From Arthrobacter sp. PGP41 (GTDB lineage: Bacteria > Actinomycetota > Actinomycetes > Actinomycetales > Micrococcaceae), in assembly GCF_002953935.1 (NCBI RefSeq), contig NZ_CP026514.1, positions 2,666,001 to 2,730,000 of the forward strand: a DNA stretch of 64,000 nucleotides, in the 5' to 3' direction. Below, piece after piece: positions 39,103 to 48,324 of the stretch; position 1 is the stretch's first letter, and each line of letters starts with the position of its first letter. The notes under the pieces are model-generated. The model ran no database searches. It was not told the origin of the DNA and worked only from the letters and a program-made list of their open reading frames with translations. Made by a program: the position numbers and the translations under genes.

Positions 39103-39762
39103 ATGGAAGCCCACCACGGCACGGCCGAAGAAGATTTGGCGGACATTTCCGCCGTCGACATCGCCGACTGGCGGCTCCGGACCTTTGCCCTGTATGCCAA
39201 TGTCCGCAAAGTCTCGGCCGAGAGTCCGGCGGAAGCGCACCTGTATTGGCGCCACCAGCGGGACCTCATGTTCGCCACCCACCCTGCCTCCCCCCTGACT
39301 GCGGAGGACAAGGCAAGCTTCGCGGGCCTGAAGACGGCCGACTATGATCCGATCTTCCGTTTCCACGTCCCGCTGACCAAGGAAGGTGCCGGGCGGGAAA
39401 TGCGCGTGCAAACCGGGACCGACGGCGTGGTGAACTTCGTCAGGCTGGGCACGTTCGACCTTCCCGAGATGGGGCAGCTCGCTGTGTGGAAGCTGCGCGG
39501 CTATGGCGGCGGCATCTTCGTGCCCTTCCGCGACGCGACCGCAGGCCAGCCCGGCGGAAGCTACGGGGCAGGCCGCTACCTGCTGGACACCATCAAGGGA
39601 GCCTTCCACGGCGTCCATGGGACAGGGCCGGATGCCCCCTTTGTCCTGGACTTCAACTTTGCCTACAACCCGTCCTGCGCCTATAACGAGGCCTGGGCGT
39701 GCCCGCTGGCGGGCCCCTCAAACCGGCTGGCCGTGGATATCCCCGTCGGAGAGCTCTACTAG
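39103..39762 (+). CDS. DUF1684 family protein
   Basis: A 219-residue cytoplasmic-looking protein, usual length for the family. It carries DWRLRTFALYANVRK, YGAGRYLLDTIKGAF and the C-terminal FNFAYNPSCAYNEAWACPLAGPSN signature. The family function is unknown. The start ATG at 39103 was chosen by the family start; the frame remains open upstream. Confidence 0.85.
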   Translation: MEAHHGTAEEDLADISAVDIADWRLRTFALYANVRKVSAESPAEAHLYWRHQRDLMFATHPASPLTAEDKASFAGLKTADYDPIFRFHVPLTKEGAGREMRVQTGTDGVVNFVRLGTFDLPEMGQLAVWKLRGYGGGIFVPFRDATAGQPGGSYGAGRYLLDTIKGAFHGVHGTGPDAPFVLDFNFAYNPSCAYNEAWACPLAGPSNRLAVDIPVGELY

Positions 39763-39790
39763 CAGGTTGTACCGGGGGTCTCCGTAGCGG

Positions 39791-40945
39791 CTAGGAGCCG
39801 AGGGCCCTAACGCTTGCCACTGCCTGCCGGACAGCTTTGGCAGCAACCGCCAGGTCTTCCCCCGCCACCGCTGCGCCGAAGCTGAACCGGACCGCCGTCT
39901 GGGCCACCTCGGCGTCGAATCCCATGGCCGCCAGGACCGGCGACGGCGCATCGGATCCGGCCGCGCAGGCGGATCCGCTCGAGCACACGATCCCTTGGCG
40001 CTCCAGTTCCAGGAGCACGGATTCGCCGCTGGTTCCGGGGAAGCAGAACGATGCCACCGAAGGCAGCCGCTCTGCGGGGTGTCCGGTCAGCACCGCCCCC
40101 GGGACCCCCGTGAGCACCGCGTCAATAAAGCTGTCCCGCAGGGCCTCCACCCGCCGTCGTTCTTCCTCCTGGCCTGCCTGGGCAAGTGCCAGTGCGGCGG
40201 CCAGCCCCACGGCCCCTGCCACGTTCTCCGTCCCCGAGCGGCGGCCGCGTTCCTGCCCGCCGCCGTGGATCAGCGGCTCGATCCTGGTGCGGCCGCGGAC
40301 GAAGAGCACCCCGCAGCCCTTGGGTGCCCCCAGCTTGTGGCCCGAAAGGCTCATCGCGTCAACGCCCAGCGCCCGGATGTCCAGGGGCAGCCACCCCGCC
40401 GCCTGGACCGCATCCGTATGGAAGGGAACCCCGTGGCTGCGTGCTGCGGCGGCCAGTTCGGCGACCGGCTGGACCGTCCCCACTTCATTGTTGGCGTACA
40501 TGATGCTGACCAGCGCCGTTTCCGGTCGCAGCACTGCGAGGAGCGCCTCCGGAGTGACCCGCCCGGTCCTGTCCACCGGCACCACGTCAACCTCGAAGGC
40601 GTGGAAACGTTCCAGGTACCGTGCGGACTCCTCCACGGCCGGATGTTCGACGCTGCTGATCACCACCCGGTTCAGCGTGGGGTCGGCTGCCTGCCGCGCG
40701 AGGGCAATGCCTTTGACAGCCAGGTTGTCGGCTTCGGTGCCGCCGGAGGTGAAGGTGACTTCACCGGGCCGGCAGCCCAGGACCGATGCCACTGAGGCCC
40801 TCGCATCCGCGAGCGCCCTGGCAGCGGACTCTCCCAGGGTGTGGTGGCTGGAGGGGTTTCCGAAGTCGCCGGTCAGGTAGGGCCACATGGCGTCCAGCAC
40901 CTCGCGGCGGACCGGGGTGGTGGCGGCAGCATCGAGGAAAATCAT
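39791..40945 (-). CDS. Cysteine desulfurase, last gene of nad operon
   Basis: A 384-residue PLP-dependent cysteine desulfurase of the NifS/IscS type. The PLP lysine is in SGHKLGAPKG and the catalytic cysteine in SSGSACAAG (preceded by GIVCSSG). It removes sulfur from cysteine to an acceptor or Fe-S scaffold. It lies only 7 bases after nadC, so it is the fifth gene of nrtR-nadA-nadB-nadC, where it probably supports assembly of the 4Fe-4S cluster of NadA. Confidence 0.92.
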   Translation of the reverse strand: MIFLDAAATTPVRREVLDAMWPYLTGDFGNPSSHHTLGESAARALADARASVASVLGCRPGEVTFTSGGTEADNLAVKGIALARQAADPTLNRVVISSVEHPAVEESARYLERFHAFEVDVVPVDRTGRVTPEALLAVLRPETALVSIMYANNEVGTVQPVAELAAAARSHGVPFHTDAVQAAGWLPLDIRALGVDAMSLSGHKLGAPKGCGVLFVRGRTRIEPLIHGGGQERGRRSGTENVAGAVGLAAALALAQAGQEEERRRVEALRDSFIDAVLTGVPGAVLTGHPAERLPSVASFCFPGTSGESVLLELERQGIVCSSGSACAAGSDAPSPVLAAMGFDAEVAQTAVRFSFGAAVAGEDLAVAAKAVRQAVASVRALGS

Positions 40946-40952
40946 GGCGTTT

Positions 40953-41840
40953 TCACCCGGCTGTCAGTTCCACGTCCAGGCCGAGGTCCAGTGCGGCCAC
41001 CGTGTGGGTGAGCGCGCCCACGGAGATGACGTCCACCCCCGTGGCGGCGATTCCCGCGACGGTAGTGAGGTTGACGTTGCCGCTGGCCTCCACCCGTGCC
41101 CGCCCTGCAACCAGGGCAACGCCGGCGCGCAGCTCCTCCACGGTGAAGTTGTCCAGCATGATGGTGTCCACGCCCGCAGCCAGGACAGGTTCGATCTGGT
41201 CCATCCGGTCCACCTCGACCTCGAAGTGCGTGGTGTGCCCCAGCTGCGCCTTGGCGGCCAGGAGCAGTCCGGTAAGCCTGGCGGGGTCCCCTCCGGTCAT
41301 GACGGCCAGGTGGTTGTCCTTGGCGAGAACCGCGTCCGACAGGCTGTACCGGTGGTTAGCGCCTCCCCCGCACCGTACGGCGAAGCGCTCCAGGATCCGC
41401 AGTCCGGGGGTGGTCTTGCGGGTGTCGGTAATGCGGGCCGGCGTCCCTTCGGTGCGCTCAACGAATTCCGCGGTCCGGGTGGCGATCGCGGACATCCGCT
41501 GGACCAGGTTGAGGGCCACGCGTTCGGCGAGCAGTACCGAGCGGGCCCGTCCGCTGACCCGTGCAAGGTGCGTGCCGGCGTCGAACCTGTCTCCGTCCCC
41601 CAGCAGCAGTTCCACGTCCGTGTCCGGGTCCACCAGCAGCATGGCGTCGCGGAACACGGTGGCGCCGCTGAAGACGCCGGCCACGCGGGCGTTCAGCACG
41701 GCGGTGGCGCGGGCTTCGGCGGGGATGAGCAGCTGGGAGGTGATGTCCCCCGCCGGAGCGTCTTCGGCGAAGGCGCGCTCCAGGATCTCCCGCACCGGCG
41801 CCGACGGCAGCGCCAGGTCAAGAAGGGTTGTTTCAGTCAT
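40953..41840 (-). CDS. nadC: Nicotinate-nucleotide pyrophosphorylase (carboxylating)
   Basis: Converts quinolinate and PRPP to nicotinate mononucleotide. The 295-residue protein shows the quinolinate/PRPP motif TRKTTPGLRILERFAVRCGG and the C-terminal barrel segment ASGNVNLTTVAGIAATGVDVISVG. Its start overlaps the nadB stop by eight bases. Confidence 0.95.
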   Translation of the reverse strand: MTETTLLDLALPSAPVREILERAFAEDAPAGDITSQLLIPAEARATAVLNARVAGVFSGATVFRDAMLLVDPDTDVELLLGDGDRFDAGTHLARVSGRARSVLLAERVALNLVQRMSAIATRTAEFVERTEGTPARITDTRKTTPGLRILERFAVRCGGGANHRYSLSDAVLAKDNHLAVMTGGDPARLTGLLLAAKAQLGHTTHFEVEVDRMDQIEPVLAAGVDTIMLDNFTVEELRAGVALVAGRARVEASGNVNLTTVAGIAATGVDVISVGALTHTVAALDLGLDVELTAG

Positions 41841-43656
41841 GGAGGACGCTCACTTTCGGGCGGTTCGGGTACGTAGGGTCGAATTCTTCCCTGATGCCGG
41901 AGGCGTCCTCCGGGCAATCGCTGCGGTAATGGGCGCCCAGGGACTCTCGACGTTGTTGGGCCGCAGCCACCAGGAGCTGCGCCGCGAGCAGCAGGTTCCG
42001 GTCCTCGTGCAGGCATGCGTCGGCGCCAGGGGCAACAGTGCCGGGACGAACGACGGCGGCCCACCGCCCCAGCGTGTCCCCCGCCTCCCGCAGCAGTTCC
42101 CCGGAGCGAAGCACCCCCGCCTTGGCAGTCATCATCCGCCGAAGGGCATCGCGCGAGAACTGCGCACTCCCCCCACCTCCCCGACCGTCGCTGGCCAGCC
42201 GGCTCCCAACCGGAGCACCTGATGCGGCCGGCTCGCCCACTAAAGCAGCAGGGAAGGGGACGTCGCTCTCAGCGTCGCGGGGCAGCGGTGCGGAAGCGTG
42301 CGTCAAGGGGAGGCCGCCCGCGGCCGAGACAGCACGCGGAGCATCGGTGCCTCGCGGCGCATCCCAGCCACCGCCGTCGTCCCCAGAGAGGAAGTGCTCA
42401 ACAGCGCGCCGGCCGAAGACCAGTCCTTCAAGGAGGGAGTTGCTGGCCAGCCGGTTTGCCCCGTGGACCCCGGTGCGCGCAACTTCCCCGGCGGCATACA
42501 GCCCGGGAACGGTTGTCCTGGCGTGGAGGTCGGTGAGGACTCCGCCCATCCAGTAGTGGGCCGCGGGCGCCACCGGAACCAGTTCGCGGGTCCAGTCGAT
42601 GCCGGCGTCGAGGGTTCTCTGCGTGAGGGTGGGGAACCGCCTCGCCAGGAATCCGGGACCCTTGGTTTGCTCAATGATGCGTGCGTCGAGGTAGACGTGG
42701 CCGTTGGGGTCGCCGAGCTTGGCAAGGTGCAGGGCAATGCTGCGGGAGACCACGTCGCGGGGGGCGAGTTCTGCCCCGGGATGGTAGGCCCGCATGAACC
42801 GCTTCCCGTTACCATCGACGAGGATGGCTCCTTCGCCGCGGACGGCTTCGGAGATGAGGAGCGGATCCTGGTCCAGCCCGCGTGCGGTGCCCGGGTCCGG
42901 GGCGCCGGCGCCGGGCACCAGGCAGGTGGGGTGGAACTGGAAGAATTCCAGGTCGGCCACTGCTGCCCCGCTGCGGACGGCGAGCGCAAGGCCGTCGGCG
43001 GTGGCCACCGCGGGGTTGGTGGTCTGGGCAAACAACTGGCCTGCTCCGCCGGTGGCGAGCAGCACAGCGTCCCCGTGCAGTGTGAGTGTCCGGCCGTCCT
43101 GCAGGAACTCGACGCCGTTGACGCGACCGTCCGTCTGCCGGAGGGCTGTGGCGTTGGCGCCGGTATGAAGTGCCACGGAACCGTCTGCCTGCCGGGCCAG
43201 TGCTGCACGGATCAGGGCCGCGGCCACCTTCGCGCCTGTGGCGTCGCCGCCTGCGTGAAGGATCCGCGGGGCGGAATGGGCGGCTTCCAGCCCCAACGCC
43301 GGGCCGCCGTCTGCACCGGGATCAAAGACCACGCCGAACCGTTCCAGCCCGGCAATGTCCCTGCGGGCCTCCGTGCACATGAGCCGGACTGCCTCTTCGT
43401 TGCAGTGTCCCGCACCTGCCTGCAGGGTGTCGGCAATGTGGGCCGCAACGGTGTCCCCGGGGGCGGGCTCGTCCAGCACGGCTGAGATGCCGCCCTGGGC
43501 GTACCAGGTGTTGCTCTCGCAAAGCGGGCCCTTGCTCAGGAGCACCACGTCGGCCCCGGCGTCCGCCGCCAGGAGTGCGGCGTAAAGTCCGGCAATACCG
43601 CTGCCGACGACGATCAGCCGCCGGCGCGTGCCGGGCTCAGTGGACGGGGTGGACAT
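41833..43656 (-). CDS. nadB: L-aspartate oxidase
   Basis: A 607-residue flavoenzyme that oxidises aspartate to iminoaspartate. It begins RRLIVVGSGIAGLYAALLAADAG (FAD-binding). The dinucleotide-binding and substrate regions ATGGAGQLFAQTTNP and YWMGGVLTDLHARTTVPGLYAAGE are present. Between the flavoprotein and C-terminal helical domains is an Ala/Gly/Asp-rich insertion unlike the usual length. The ATG at 43656 shares a base with the nadA stop (TAATG). Confidence 0.95.
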   Translation of the reverse strand: MSTPSTEPGTRRRLIVVGSGIAGLYAALLAADAGADVVLLSKGPLCESNTWYAQGGISAVLDEPAPGDTVAAHIADTLQAGAGHCNEEAVRLMCTEARRDIAGLERFGVVFDPGADGGPALGLEAAHSAPRILHAGGDATGAKVAAALIRAALARQADGSVALHTGANATALRQTDGRVNGVEFLQDGRTLTLHGDAVLLATGGAGQLFAQTTNPAVATADGLALAVRSGAAVADLEFFQFHPTCLVPGAGAPDPGTARGLDQDPLLISEAVRGEGAILVDGNGKRFMRAYHPGAELAPRDVVSRSIALHLAKLGDPNGHVYLDARIIEQTKGPGFLARRFPTLTQRTLDAGIDWTRELVPVAPAAHYWMGGVLTDLHARTTVPGLYAAGEVARTGVHGANRLASNSLLEGLVFGRRAVEHFLSGDDGGGWDAPRGTDAPRAVSAAGGLPLTHASAPLPRDAESDVPFPAALVGEPAASGAPVGSRLASDGRGGGGSAQFSRDALRRMMTAKAGVLRSGELLREAGDTLGRWAAVVRPGTVAPGADACLHEDRNLLLAAQLLVAAAQQRRESLGAHYRSDCPEDASGIREEFDPTYPNRPKVSVLHD

Positions 43657-44960
43657 TATGGCCTGGCGGCGAGCATGCGCTCGAGGGCGGTCCGTGCGCG
43701 GTCCTGGACGGAGTCCGCCACCGTGATCCGGTTGACGATCCGCCCGGCCACCAGTTCCTCCAGCACCCAGGCAAGGTAGCCCGGGTGGATGCGGTACATG
43801 GTGGAGCAGGGGCAGATCACGGGATCCAGGCAGAAGATGGTGTGCTGCGGGTATTCCGCGGCGAGGCGGTTCACCATGTTGATCTCGGTGCCGATGGCAA
43901 AGGTGGTGGGCTCCGTGGCCGCGGCGATTGCCTTCTTGATGAAGTCGGTGGAGCCGGCCGAATCGGCAGCATCCACCACCTCCATGGGGCATTCGGGGTG
44001 CACGATCACCTGGACGCCCGGGAAATCGGCGCGGGCTTTCTCGATCTGGGCCACGCTGAAGCGCTTGTGCACCGAGCAGAACCCGTGCCACAGGATGACG
44101 CGGGAATCGAGCAGCGCCTGCTCATCGTTGCCGCCCAGGTCCTTGCGCGGATTCCACATGGGCATCTGCTCCATTGGCACGCCCAGGGCCTTGGCGGTGT
44201 TGCGGCCCAGGTGCTGGTCCGGGAAGAACAGCACCCGCCGGGCGCGCTGGAACGCCCACTCAAGGACCGTCCTGGCGTTGGAGGAGGTGCAGACGATGCC
44301 GCCGTGCTCGCCGCAGAAAGCCTTAAGGGCAGCGGAGGAATTCATGTAGGTGACGGGGATGACCGGTACCCGGCCCTCGGCGTCGGGCTCCGTGCCGTAA
44401 ATCTCCTCAAGCTGCTCCCAGCACTCAGCCACGGAGTCGGCGTCGGCCATGTCCGCCATGGAGCAGCCGGCCGCCAGGTTGGGCAGGATGACGGCCTGCT
44501 CGGGGGCTGAGAGGATGTCAGCGGTTTCGGCCATGAAGTGCACACCGCAGAAAACGATCGCCTCTGCATCAGGACGGGTGAGTGCGGCGTTGGCCAACTG
44601 GAAGGAGTCGCCCACGAAGTCGGCGTACTGGATCACTTCATCGCGCTGGTAGAAATGCCCCAGGATGACGGCCCTGTCCCCCAGCGCGGCCTTCGCAGCC
44701 AGGATCCTTTCGCCCAGCTCGGCGTCGCTGGCCAGTTTGTACTCCTCGGGCAGCTGGCCCTGGCGGGGAGTGGCGGCGGGAGCCACGTCCGCGCTGGAGG
44801 CACCCGGGCCGTAGGCGGGAACGCCGGCGAGCGCCTCGGCACGGTCGTAGTCCCAGGGGCCTTTGGCCAGGGCGGGGCTGCAGGTGCTGCCCTTTGCGGT
44901 GGCGCCGTTTTCGGCCTGTTCGCGCGAGATCAGCTGGATTGCCGTGTTGACGCTGCTCAT
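43656..44960 (-). CDS. nadA: Quinolinate synthase
   Basis: A 434-residue 4Fe-4S enzyme that condenses iminoaspartate with dihydroxyacetone phosphate. The conserved cysteines are visible in CGVHFMAETADIL, VCTSSNARTV and LDPVICPCSTMYRIHP. The length includes an N-terminal extension typical of actinobacterial NadA. The start overlaps the nrtR stop by four bases (ATGA). Confidence 0.96.
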   Translation of the reverse strand: MSSVNTAIQLISREQAENGATAKGSTCSPALAKGPWDYDRAEALAGVPAYGPGASSADVAPAATPRQGQLPEEYKLASDAELGERILAAKAALGDRAVILGHFYQRDEVIQYADFVGDSFQLANAALTRPDAEAIVFCGVHFMAETADILSAPEQAVILPNLAAGCSMADMADADSVAECWEQLEEIYGTEPDAEGRVPVIPVTYMNSSAALKAFCGEHGGIVCTSSNARTVLEWAFQRARRVLFFPDQHLGRNTAKALGVPMEQMPMWNPRKDLGGNDEQALLDSRVILWHGFCSVHKRFSVAQIEKARADFPGVQVIVHPECPMEVVDAADSAGSTDFIKKAIAAATEPTTFAIGTEINMVNRLAAEYPQHTIFCLDPVICPCSTMYRIHPGYLAWVLEELVAGRIVNRITVADSVQDRARTALERMLAARP

Positions 44961-45667
44961 GGTGTGCTCCTGTTGTCTGGGTCAAGGCCGGGCCGGCCGG
45001 TAAAGCGGTAGAGGCGCGGGGGGCGGTGCTTGCCGCCCTGGAGGTATTCGCCGGTTTCTTCTATTTCGGGGGTGGACTTGAGCTGCCTGCGGAAGTTCGC
45101 CGGATCCAACTCGCGGTCCAGGACGGCTTCATAAACCTCCCGCACCTGGGCCAGGGTGAAGTATTCCCCCAGCAGGTGGTAGGCCACGGAGCCGTAGGCC
45201 AACTTGTTGCGGAGCCGCCACAGCGCGTAGTCCACGATCGCGTTGTGGTCAAAGGCGAGCTCACCAAGCCTGTCCGCACGGAACCACCGGACATTCTCGG
45301 ACTCATCCGCGAGGGCGGCTTCGGTCGGCTGGACCAGGGCCCAGTAGACGATCGAAACCACCCGCTGCGTGGGTGAGCGGTGCAGACCGCCGAACGCGTA
45401 CAACTGCTCCAGGTAGCTGGGGGCAAGTCCCGTTGTCTCCCTCAGGTTCCTGGATGCCGCATCCTGGAGCGACTCCGCGTGGCTCAGCGGACCGCCCGGC
45501 AGCGCCCACAGCCCTTTGAAGGGTTCCCGGATCCTCCGCACCAGGGGCAGCCAGAGCGTAGGGCGCCCGGATTTTTCACTGGGGCGGAGCGCGAAGATGA
45601 CCGTGGAGATGGCCAGCGACGGCGGCGCGGCCTGGCGTTCCGAGACATTGGCTGAGCTGGAGTACAT
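44957..45667 (-). CDS. nrtR: Nudix-type transcriptional regulator of NAD synthesis (NrtR)
   Basis: A 236-residue protein with an N-terminal Nudix-like domain in which the usual REXXEE is degenerate (ASRNLRETTGL), a diagnostic feature of non-hydrolytic NrtR, and a C-terminal winged helix (HLLGEYFTLAQVREVYEAV, FRRQLKSTPEIEETGEYL). NrtR represses NAD genes and binds ADP-ribose. It is the first gene of the nad operon and is preceded by a matching palindrome at 45727. The ATG at 45667 is chosen because upstream sequence is the promoter. Confidence 0.9.
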   Translation of the reverse strand: MYSSSANVSERQAAPPSLAISTVIFALRPSEKSGRPTLWLPLVRRIREPFKGLWALPGGPLSHAESLQDAASRNLRETTGLAPSYLEQLYAFGGLHRSPTQRVVSIVYWALVQPTEAALADESENVRWFRADRLGELAFDHNAIVDYALWRLRNKLAYGSVAYHLLGEYFTLAQVREVYEAVLDRELDPANFRRQLKSTPEIEETGEYLQGGKHRPPRLYRFTGRPGLDPDNRSTP

Positions 45668-45726
45668 GGTGCACCGCCTTCCGGTGGGCCAGGGGCTTGG
45701 CGCCGGAGAGGCACCCGCCTGAGTTA

Positions 45727-45741
45727 TGGTCACTTTGACCA
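45727..45741 (-). promoter_or_regulatory. Candidate NrtR operator
   Basis: TGGTCA-AAG-TGACCA on the minus strand is a perfect inverted repeat with 6-base arms. It lies 7 to 21 bases downstream of the -10 box and 60 bases before nrtR, where a repressor would block elongation. Confidence 0.75.
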
Positions 45742-45747
45742 AAACTA

Positions 45748-45778
45748 ATTCTACGGGTTGGCGCCCCCTAAATGCCAA
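45748..45778 (-). promoter_or_regulatory. Probable nrtR-nadABC promoter
   Basis: On the minus strand TTGGCA (45778-45773) and TAGAAT (45753-45748) are 19 bases apart, followed by the candidate operator. Spacing is slightly long. Confidence 0.6.
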
Positions 45779-45910
45779 ATATTTCTGAGGGGGGCCGTCC
45801 CGGGGTCTCCTGCCGCCGGCGGGCACCAAATTCCGCTGCGGGACCGTAGACGGTAAATTCAAGGGGTCCCACAAGGCGCCACCATCCAAACCCCAAGAAG
45901 GTTCACGGCA

Positions 45911-47329
45911 ATGACGACGAAGTCCACCACGGTCCGACCCACCGGAAAGCCCGTCCGTCCTCCCCACAGCATGAAGCCCCGGCAGCTGACCATGATGGGG
46001 CTCGGCAGCGCCATCGGCGCCGGCCTGTTCCTGGGCTCCGGCGCGGGAGTGCAGGCAGCCGGCCCTGCCGTCCTCATTTCCTACCTGGTGGCCGGCACCC
46101 TGATCATCCTGGTCATGTGGGCCCTGGGCGAAATGGCCGCCGCGAACCCCAACAGCGGCGCCTTCTCCGTTTACGCTGAGCGCGCCCTGGGGAAGACGGC
46201 CGGCGCCACCATCGGCTGGCTCTGGTGGCTCCAGCTGGTGGTGGTGATCGCCGCCGAAGCGCTGGGGGCCGCTGCACTCCTCTTCTCCGTGTGGCCGGTC
46301 ATTCCGGTGTGGGCGCTGGCGCTGGTGTTCATGGTGGTTTTCACCGGCATCAACCTCGCGGGGGTCCGGAACTTCGGCGAGTTCGAGTTCTGGTTCGCCA
46401 TCCTCAAAGTTGCCGCGATAGTGCTGTTCCTGGCGGTGGGCGCCGCCCTGCTCCTGGGCCTCCTGCCCGCCACGTCACCCGGGCTGTCCAATGTCACCGG
46501 CAACTTTGCGCCACAGGGCCTGGGCGGCATTGCGTCCGCACTCTTCGTGGTCATCTTCGCGTTCGGCGGAACGGAGATTGTGTCCGTTGCCGCGGCGGAG
46601 ACGGAGGATCCGGAGCGGAGCGTGGCCAAGGCCATCCGCACTGTTGTCTGGCGCATCCTGGTGTTCTATATCGGCTCTGTGTTCGTCATCGCCGCCGTCC
46701 TTCCGGCCACCTCGGAAAGCCTCGCCTCACCGTTTGCCGGGGTGCTGGACGCGGCCCGCATCCCCGGCGCCGGAACGGCGATCACCCTGGTGGCCGTCGT
46801 CGCACTCCTCTCCGCACTGAATGCCAACCTCTACGGGGCGTCGCGGATGGCCTACTCCCTCGCCCAGCGCTCCGCAGCGCCCCGCGTCCTCACCCGCCTG
46901 GGCGGCGCCAACGTCCCCATGCTCGCGGTGGGGGTGTCGGTGGCCTTCGGATTCATCGCCACGGTCCTGGAACTGCTGTTCCCGGAACGGATCCTTCCGG
47001 CCCTGTTCCAGCTGGTGGGCTCCACCTGCCTGGTGGTCTGGGGAAGCGCCCTCGTCTCCCAGCTGATCCTGCGGCGGCGGGCGGACCGGGCAGGAATTCC
47101 GCTGCCCCTGCGGATGAAGGGTTTCCCCGGCCTGACCATCCTGGGACTTGTCCTGCTGGCCCTCATTTTCGCTGTGGGGTTCAGTGCGGAAGAGAGCCGC
47201 CTCCAGCTCTTCAGCACCTTTGCCCTTATCGCCGGGATTGCCCTGGCCTGTGCGGCGGGCGGCCGGCTCACTGCCCGGACCCGCCGGCCCAGGGTAGGTG
47301 GCGCCAACAGTCGTTTTGACGGCTTATAA
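45911..47329 (+). CDS. APC-superfamily amino-acid permease
   Basis: A 472-residue transporter with about 12 membrane segments. The N-terminal consensus MGLGSAIGAGLFLGSGAGVQAAGPAVLISYLVAG and MWALGEMAAANPNSGAFSVYAE are typical of APC/AAT amino-acid permeases. Substrate is not predictable. The ATG has AGAAGG nine bases upstream. It is divergent from nrtR. Confidence 0.9.
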   Translation: MTTKSTTVRPTGKPVRPPHSMKPRQLTMMGLGSAIGAGLFLGSGAGVQAAGPAVLISYLVAGTLIILVMWALGEMAAANPNSGAFSVYAERALGKTAGATIGWLWWLQLVVVIAAEALGAAALLFSVWPVIPVWALALVFMVVFTGINLAGVRNFGEFEFWFAILKVAAIVLFLAVGAALLLGLLPATSPGLSNVTGNFAPQGLGGIASALFVVIFAFGGTEIVSVAAAETEDPERSVAKAIRTVVWRILVFYIGSVFVIAAVLPATSESLASPFAGVLDAARIPGAGTAITLVAVVALLSALNANLYGASRMAYSLAQRSAAPRVLTRLGGANVPMLAVGVSVAFGFIATVLELLFPERILPALFQLVGSTCLVVWGSALVSQLILRRRADRAGIPLPLRMKGFPGLTILGLVLLALIFAVGFSAEESRLQLFSTFALIAGIALACAAGGRLTARTRRPRVGGANSRFDGL

Positions 47330-47476
47330 GCACACATTGCGCTACCCGGATTGACGCCGGGGCTGGAGCTGGCCAAGGGAAATAGCCGGGCGGCCGGCAG
47401 GTAGAGTAAAAATAAAAGCACGAGGTTCCGAAGCGCCGGGTCCGCCTGGGCGCCGTACTTGATGAGGACTGACACC

Positions 47477-48304
47477 ATGAGCGGCAGGCACACCGGCCAA
47501 CAGCACACGCACACCGTGGAAGGCACGGACCCGCAGCTCTACGTGGCGGTGCATGATCCCGCGGTTGATGCCGGGTTCCGCCCGGTCCTGCTGGTGCACG
47601 GGTTCTCCTCCTCCAGCAAGCTCAACTGGGAGGACACCGGATGGGTGGCCGCGCTGCTGGACGCCGGCCGGCGGGTCATCACGGTGGACCTGCCCGGCCA
47701 CGGCCGCAGCGGCGCCCCGGAGGACCGGGACTCCTACTCCCCCAGCAGGATCCGCGCGGACCTGCTGCAAACAGCGTTCGACGCCGGCGTGCGGCCATTG
47801 CAGGAAGGCGACCCTTCCAGCGGCCTTGACATCGTGGGCTACTCCCTGGGCTCCAGGCTCGCCTGGGAATTCGGCGCCACCCAGCCGGAAATCACCCACC
47901 GCCTTGTCCTTGGCGGCCCCAACATTTCCGATCCGCTGGCCGAGTTCGACCTTCGGGCCGCGCAGGACTACCTCGCCGACGGCACCCCCATCGCCGACGA
48001 ATCCACGGCCCGGCTGCTCAAGATGGCACTCCTGCTGCCCAGCAACAACATCTTCGCGCTCCTCTCCCTGGTGGAGGCCATCAAAGCAGAGCCGTACGAC
48101 CCCGCAGAGGCAGTTCCCCACATGCCGATGCTCCTGGTGGCGGGGGAAAAGGATGAACGGGTCGCCAGCCTGCCGCAGCTTGAAGAACTGGCGCGGAAGG
48201 CCGGTTCCATGGCGGAGCAGCTTATTCTGCCCGGCAGGAACCACACGAATGCCGTGACGAGCAGGGCCTTCAAGCAGGCTGCCATATCCTTCCTGGCCGT
48301 CTAG
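47477..48304 (+). CDS. Alpha/beta-fold hydrolase
   Basis: A 275-residue hydrolase with the oxyanion segment LLVHGFSSSS, nucleophile elbow DIVGYSLGSR, late acid region VAGEKDERVA and His in GRNHTNAV. The substrate is unknown. The start ATG at 47477 has GAGG nine bases upstream; an ATG at 47462 has no site. It is followed after 20 bases by a phosphoribosyltransferase gene, so likely one operon. Confidence 0.85.
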   Translation: MSGRHTGQQHTHTVEGTDPQLYVAVHDPAVDAGFRPVLLVHGFSSSSKLNWEDTGWVAALLDAGRRVITVDLPGHGRSGAPEDRDSYSPSRIRADLLQTAFDAGVRPLQEGDPSSGLDIVGYSLGSRLAWEFGATQPEITHRLVLGGPNISDPLAEFDLRAAQDYLADGTPIADESTARLLKMALLLPSNNIFALLSLVEAIKAEPYDPAEAVPHMPMLLVAGEKDERVASLPQLEELARKAGSMAEQLILPGRNHTNAVTSRAFKQAAISFLAV

Positions 48305-48324
48305 CCTTTCTCCCGGAGGGACTG

